From positions 5,045,209 through 5,109,208 of the forward strand of contig NC_087065.1 in assembly GCF_963678635.1 (NCBI RefSeq): a stretch of 64,000 bases of DNA. Reading direction: 5' to 3'. Positions within the stretch are counted from its first letter, which is position 1. The number at the start of each line of letters is the position of its first letter. Shown here in pieces: positions 59,586 through 64,000 of the stretch. Both the position numbers and the translations under genes were made by a program. Under the pieces are notes generated by a model, which saw only the letters and a program-made list of their open reading frames with translations, was not told the origin of the DNA and did no database searches. The DNA is from Symsagittifera roscoffensis. Its lineage: Eukaryota > Xenacoelomorpha > Acoela > Convolutidae.

Positions 59586-60113
59586 TTGATATCTTGATGA
59601 GAACTTGAAAATTTTAGATCCGAAATAACCTTGACAAACAAAATTTCAGATATGAAATTAGATCTAAGAAACCCTTTGTTAAATTATGATTTATGCATTT
59701 CGAGCAAACATTTGAATTTTTCTTTTTTGATGTTTCTGCGATTCCCAATTATGTTGAGATTAACCAGCGGAAAAAAAAATTTCCAAAAAATTCCCAAATA
59801 TTAAAACATGTCAATTGTAAGGACGACTCAACCGCTCAAAGCCACCGATTTTGTTATCAAGTCGGTATTCGCTATTTGATATTTTTCTAATTAGTCAGAC
59901 TTTCGAAGAACTTGTTGTACTATTTGTGCTTCGGTGGTTTTATATACATATAGTTTTCAAATTTTTAACCAATCATTTTGAACAGGAGTTTTTATAAGCA
60001 CCTTAAAGCCAGTGATGACCTGAGTTCAAATTTAAAAGGAAATTGTAGCTGTGATGATCACTTTTTGAACAGTTATCGAAGCTTCAAAACTGCCAATTTG
60101 CCTAATTATTAAC

Positions 60114-60200
60114 GCGTTACTAGACGCTAGCAACATAAAGCGTTACTAGACGCTTTATGTTAAAGCGTTACTAAAGCGTTACTAGACGCTAGCATCATAA
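60114..60200. repeat. GCGTTACTAGACGC repeat cluster with 11-bp hairpin
   Basis: GCGTTACTAGACGCT occurs three times (about 60114, 60140 and 60176). AACATAAAGCG (60132-60142) and CGCTTTATGTT (60151-60161) are perfect inverted arms around TTACTAGA. Confidence 0.8.
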
Positions 60201-60399
60201 CTTTAAGCTTTCTATATAGTGTGGAGGAAGTTTTCAAAACAAACTCCAAGAAAAATTGCTCTTTACTTCTTTTTTTTTTTGAAAATTTCATCGTTTTTGC
60301 AAATTAATGTGTTCAAAAACTATTCCAAAATTTAGGGCAGTCAAATGGTTCAAGGTTTCAATTTGTTTTTGGGAGGGGGCAGTTTTGACAAAAAAGGGT

Positions 60400-60660
60400 T
60401 TTTATCAGGGGCGAGCTTTTTTTTAGGTCAACCAATTTGATAGCGGTTTTAGCCTCTTATTGGAAAGTTTTGACCAAAAAATTGCGCTTTTTCGGCGCGC
60501 GGTCACCCCTGAAAATTAGTATATATTGGCGCTGAAGGCTCCTTTAGAACGTTTTTAGGGTGCCCATGGTGTTCTGGGACCGCTCGGAATATCTTTTGAC
60601 CTTTAAAATAAAACTCAAAAATTTGCCTCTCCCTGGAGAAAATCATAGATTGTTTATGTT
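60400..60660 (-). repeat. Dispersed repeat with GGCGCC-like end, inverted copy
   Basis: Read on the minus strand, it carries GGAGCCTTCAGCGCCAATATATA and GCGCGCCGAAAAA, as does the copy at 29905-30235. A 70-codon ORF here (60560-60772) is repeat-derived. Confidence 0.5.
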
Positions 60661-63600
60661 TAAGGAAGTCATGGGATTACAGTGGGTTCTTCGGTGGGTC
60701 CCTTCATCTTCTTCATCGCCGGAAGACAACCAGCGCAACTTCGAGGATCATCATATGGCATGTTTGAACTAGGACCTTCGTCAACCTTCCTAAGGAAAAT
60801 AGCTCACAACTCATTAAATGAAAAACCAAACTCATGAAAACCAAACAAACTTTGTGACCTTTTTCATAAAGGGTTGCTTTGAATGCTGTTACTAAAAAAA
60901 AGTGTTTTTTACATAGCATTTTAACAATCCACGGACCTAGAATTTAATAAGTACTGAAGGGAATTTCGTGTCGTTCACCGAAGACGAGAAGATAATTGCA
61001 TGTTTTTTTTTTCTAAATGTTAATTACCAATTTTAAGTAGCGTCGTATGTGAATAATCACAATCGAGAACATTTATCTGCTTTGAAAAGTTTGGAGCTTT
61101 TTTCCATGTTCTCCTCACGGCATTTCGGGTGTTTCCACTTATTCTTCTCAAAACTAAATCTTGAAAAAAATGCTGTGCTGGAATCTTGTTGAATGAAATT
61201 AGCCCATCAATTTCATGCATCAAAACAAATCATATGAAGCCAGTCGTATCCTCCATATTTATATGTAGATATAACCGAGCAGAAAGCCGATTTTCTTCAG
61301 AAATTCGAGATTTTGCCACAAATTTAAATTGAAGCCTCTAATGGTGTTTTGTTGTTTTAATGAGGGTGTGTAAGATTTAAAAGTTATGGCGAAGCGTGTG
61401 AGTGGAAAAAAAACCAAACAAACTTTCAACTCTTTTCTGCTAATTGGTTTTATGTGGCCAAAATCTTAATTTTCCTCGAAAATTTATATTTTTCTGAATT
61501 CGATAAGATAGAAAGCACTTCGAGAATTTCGGGCGGAATAAGAAAATAGACCGCGGCGTTTTCTATGAAACCAAATTTTTGTCGTCCAAACAAACGCACA
61601 AACCAAACGCACACCATCAAACTTCGAACAAATGCACCAATCAAACGTTGTGACCTTTTTTATGAAGAATTGCTTTGAATGCTGTTACTAAAACAAATAA
61701 GTGTTTTTTAAATAATTTTTAATTGTTATTTTTGTGTTAAGTAAGGCTAAACTCTTAAGTTATTTTTTTTTAAATGCATACTTTTTATCCGCTGTTTTGT
61801 TGTTTTTGAAATTGTAAATGAAATTGTATCTTTCCAATTTTAGAAAACTTCGAAAAATGATATCTTTTAGTCTTTTCACAAGTTTTGTCGTGGTCGCCGA
61901 TTATATGTCAAGAGCGGGTCCTTTCTGTTAGACTTGGGCCGGCATTCGGCTCCCAGACATAAGAATATGTAGCTTCGTACTTTCGCATCCGCCTCTACAC
62001 ATGAAAATGCGTTGCACAGAGCCCCTTTTTCTCTGGTTTTGACTACTTTGTTTTGCCAAGTAACTTTTTTCTTTTGGTTGCGAATATCCCGGTTACGTTT
62101 TGTCTTTCGGTTTACCGCTAATTTTTATCTCCTGCATTGGCGCTGGCAATTCGATACGCACTGGTTTGACTCGAAATAAATAATTATAAATAAACAAAAA
62201 ATATCTATATAATTAAAATAAATCAAGAATTTGTGCCAATCCGACCGGATGACGAGCATATTGTTTTTTCAGCTCTTTCAATCTCAAATAATTGAAAAAA
62301 AATGCGTTTAGTCTTTGTAGTGGAATATTAGACAATTTGGAAATTATTTGAGAAACAAAAATGGATATCAAAGAAAAGTACCATGGGGGATCCTTTGGTC
62401 GGTAGGTGGCAGATTGCAGAAGAATCGAGTCTGCCATCCACCCCTTTCCCTCCGCCTCCCCTAAACCCAGTACTAGTAGCATGTTAAATTTTGCTCTATT
62501 CAAGCATAAGCGGCGAAATTTTGTTTTAAAACGTCCCAGTTATTGTTTTGAATTAGTGCAGACTATTTGTTCTAACTGTAAGGTAAAAATAAAAGAAATT
62601 TATCATTTTTCATTTTTGGCTCTTGGAAGGTGAATATTTAAGGAAACCTATAAAACTTTTTATTTTTTTTAAAGGAAATTTTGACCTTTTTATTATTAAA
62701 ATAGAAAACTATTCCGAAAAAATTAAAGGTTATTGAAAAAACAAAAGGCGTTGACTTTATACGAGCAATCTTTTTGTCGCAAATTTTGAAAAAAAGCTGA
62801 GACAATTTTTTGCTGCTCTGGGTGGTTTCCCACTCAATTTCAATTTTTTATCCGGTCATCTTTGTCGTATTTCAATATCAATTGTTGTGTATTGATTTTT
62901 CGGGCTTAAAAACAAGTCAAACTTTGATTATTTTGAAAAGTTGTAGTGGTGTTTTAGTCAATTCATGATCATTCGGTGGAAATAATTATTTTAACTTAAG
63001 TGTTCATAACGTAATCGTAAGAAAACGCTGCAATTTGCTTTCAAGCCAACATATTGTCTTTTTTGGTTTTTTAAAGACTCAAAAATTATCGGTTTTTACT
63101 ATACATAAATTAGAGGAAGAATCAACAGAAAAAATGAAAGTTTAAGCATTTTTTGACGAAAAAAATGTTCAGGGGTTTATTCTGAAACGAGCAGTTTTTT
63201 AGTATACCATGCTATGTAAGCTTATTAAATGGAGCAAATAGCAGGCCTAAATTAAATGCGAAACAATTTTTGAGCCGGATTCAAAAAACATAAATGAGGG
63301 ATGAAAGCACGAGTTATTTTGCGTTAATCATTGCGGAATAGTAGCCGACAGACTCTCCAAATCTTACTAAAAATAACATGAAAAAAGTTGAATTGACTTA
63401 GTTTGCGAAAACAAATTTTTTGTCTGATATCTTCCATCAGAAAGCAAGAGAGTAATTTCCGCCTGTTAAACAAAGGGATGGTTCGATTTACATGTACCGG
63501 CCTTGACACTTAAGCATCCAAATCAATACTCATATACTAAAACTCTTACCTTCAACAATGGCGCTTGATGTTAAGACTTAAGGGGCAGTCCTCCTGCCGC

Positions 63601-63782
63601 ACCAAACTACAAACTTCCTTCAAAAATTTTCTGATCAAGAGAAACTGTATCAAATTTTGAAATTAAAAGTTTCAGAAAAATCTAAATACGTTGTTTCTGT
63701 AGCTGTTAAAGTTTTGGTTTCTTTTTTTCCTCAAATCCACTTTCTTTTGACGATTCGTTTTTTCACTTCTCTTGAACACTCT
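60661..63782. other. AT-rich DNA, no gene seen
   Basis: No ORF with family motifs. A moderately GC-rich patch at about 61870-62050 is unrecognised. Confidence 0.45.
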
Positions 63783-63945
63783 GATTTTTTGCCGTGTAGT
63801 CGGTGATGAAGACAAATGTCCGTCTGTGGCGGGAATAGTTGACCAATGGGTAGGCCTGACGGCGAAGACTCCGAAATCTCCTTCGCGGCATGGCTACCGT
63901 AGACCTGGGTCAGTTCCTTCTTGAGGTTCTCGACGAAGAAAATTT
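63783..63945. other. Exon-like patch near the right edge, unidentified
   Basis: The GC content rises sharply to levels seen in the VCP exons. Minus-strand frames are open across it, including one reading VENLKKELTQVYG; plus-strand frames are partly open too. The splice borders are not convincing. It may be an exon of a gene continuing beyond 64000. Family not recognised. Confidence 0.3.
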
Positions 63946-64000
63946 GTTACTATTTTGTTCTCCCATTGTGTCTGGTAAGGACTTCTGTTGGTTTTCTACC

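Overview
The window is animal nuclear DNA, AT-rich and intron-bearing. It carries spliced, clearly metazoan genes (a claudin-type four-pass membrane protein, a dynein roadblock light chain, the tRNA-modifying enzyme DTWD1, and the AAA ATPase VCP/p97) spread through repeat-rich intergenic DNA. The phylum cannot be told from the sequence. A run of 200 N at 45644-45843 marks an assembly gap.

Layout, left to right. 1-5695: two direct copies of a roughly 2 kb non-coding repeat around a 1.5 kb spacer. 5695-8084: AT-rich DNA ending in a decayed, coding-like stretch. 8089-27004: one nearly intact LTR retroelement of 18,916 bp, with 410-bp LTRs that differ at three positions, TG...CA ends and a 4-bp target duplication GCTG. 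27009-29437: non-coding. 29438-35089 (+): three-exon claudin-like gene. 35172-41607: nested tandem arrays with 2,039-bp and 1,429-bp periods, the former carrying a tRNA-like (SINE) head. 43171-44780 (-): roadblock gene, four exons. 45995-46828 (-): DTWD1, one coding exon. 50763-55801 (+): VCP, nine exons. 56035-64000: non-coding DNA with dispersed repeats and one exon-like patch near the right edge.

The retroelement is the standout. After the LTR, primer-binding site and long leader come a small basic ORF; a single-frame gag-protease-RT-RNase H-integrase ORF broken by one in-frame TAA inside RT; two tiny hydrophobic ORFs overlapping by ATGA; a 378-codon ORF with no in-frame ATG at all; an 872-aa envelope-like glycoprotein; and a 601-aa orphan ORF that overlaps env by another ATGA. 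A textbook 78-bp intron (GTAAGT, TACTAAC, TTTAG) begins three bases after the last stop codon. This is a virus-like Ty3/Gypsy (Metaviridae-type) element with five ORFs beyond gag-pol and env. PTAP and LYPxL budding-type motifs, coupled start/stop overlaps and an A-rich, G-poor plus strand suggest a recently active, possibly infectious lineage with its own expression strategy.

In the host genes every splice junction proposed below was placed by reading the protein family across GT...AG boundaries. All four genes read through without a break.
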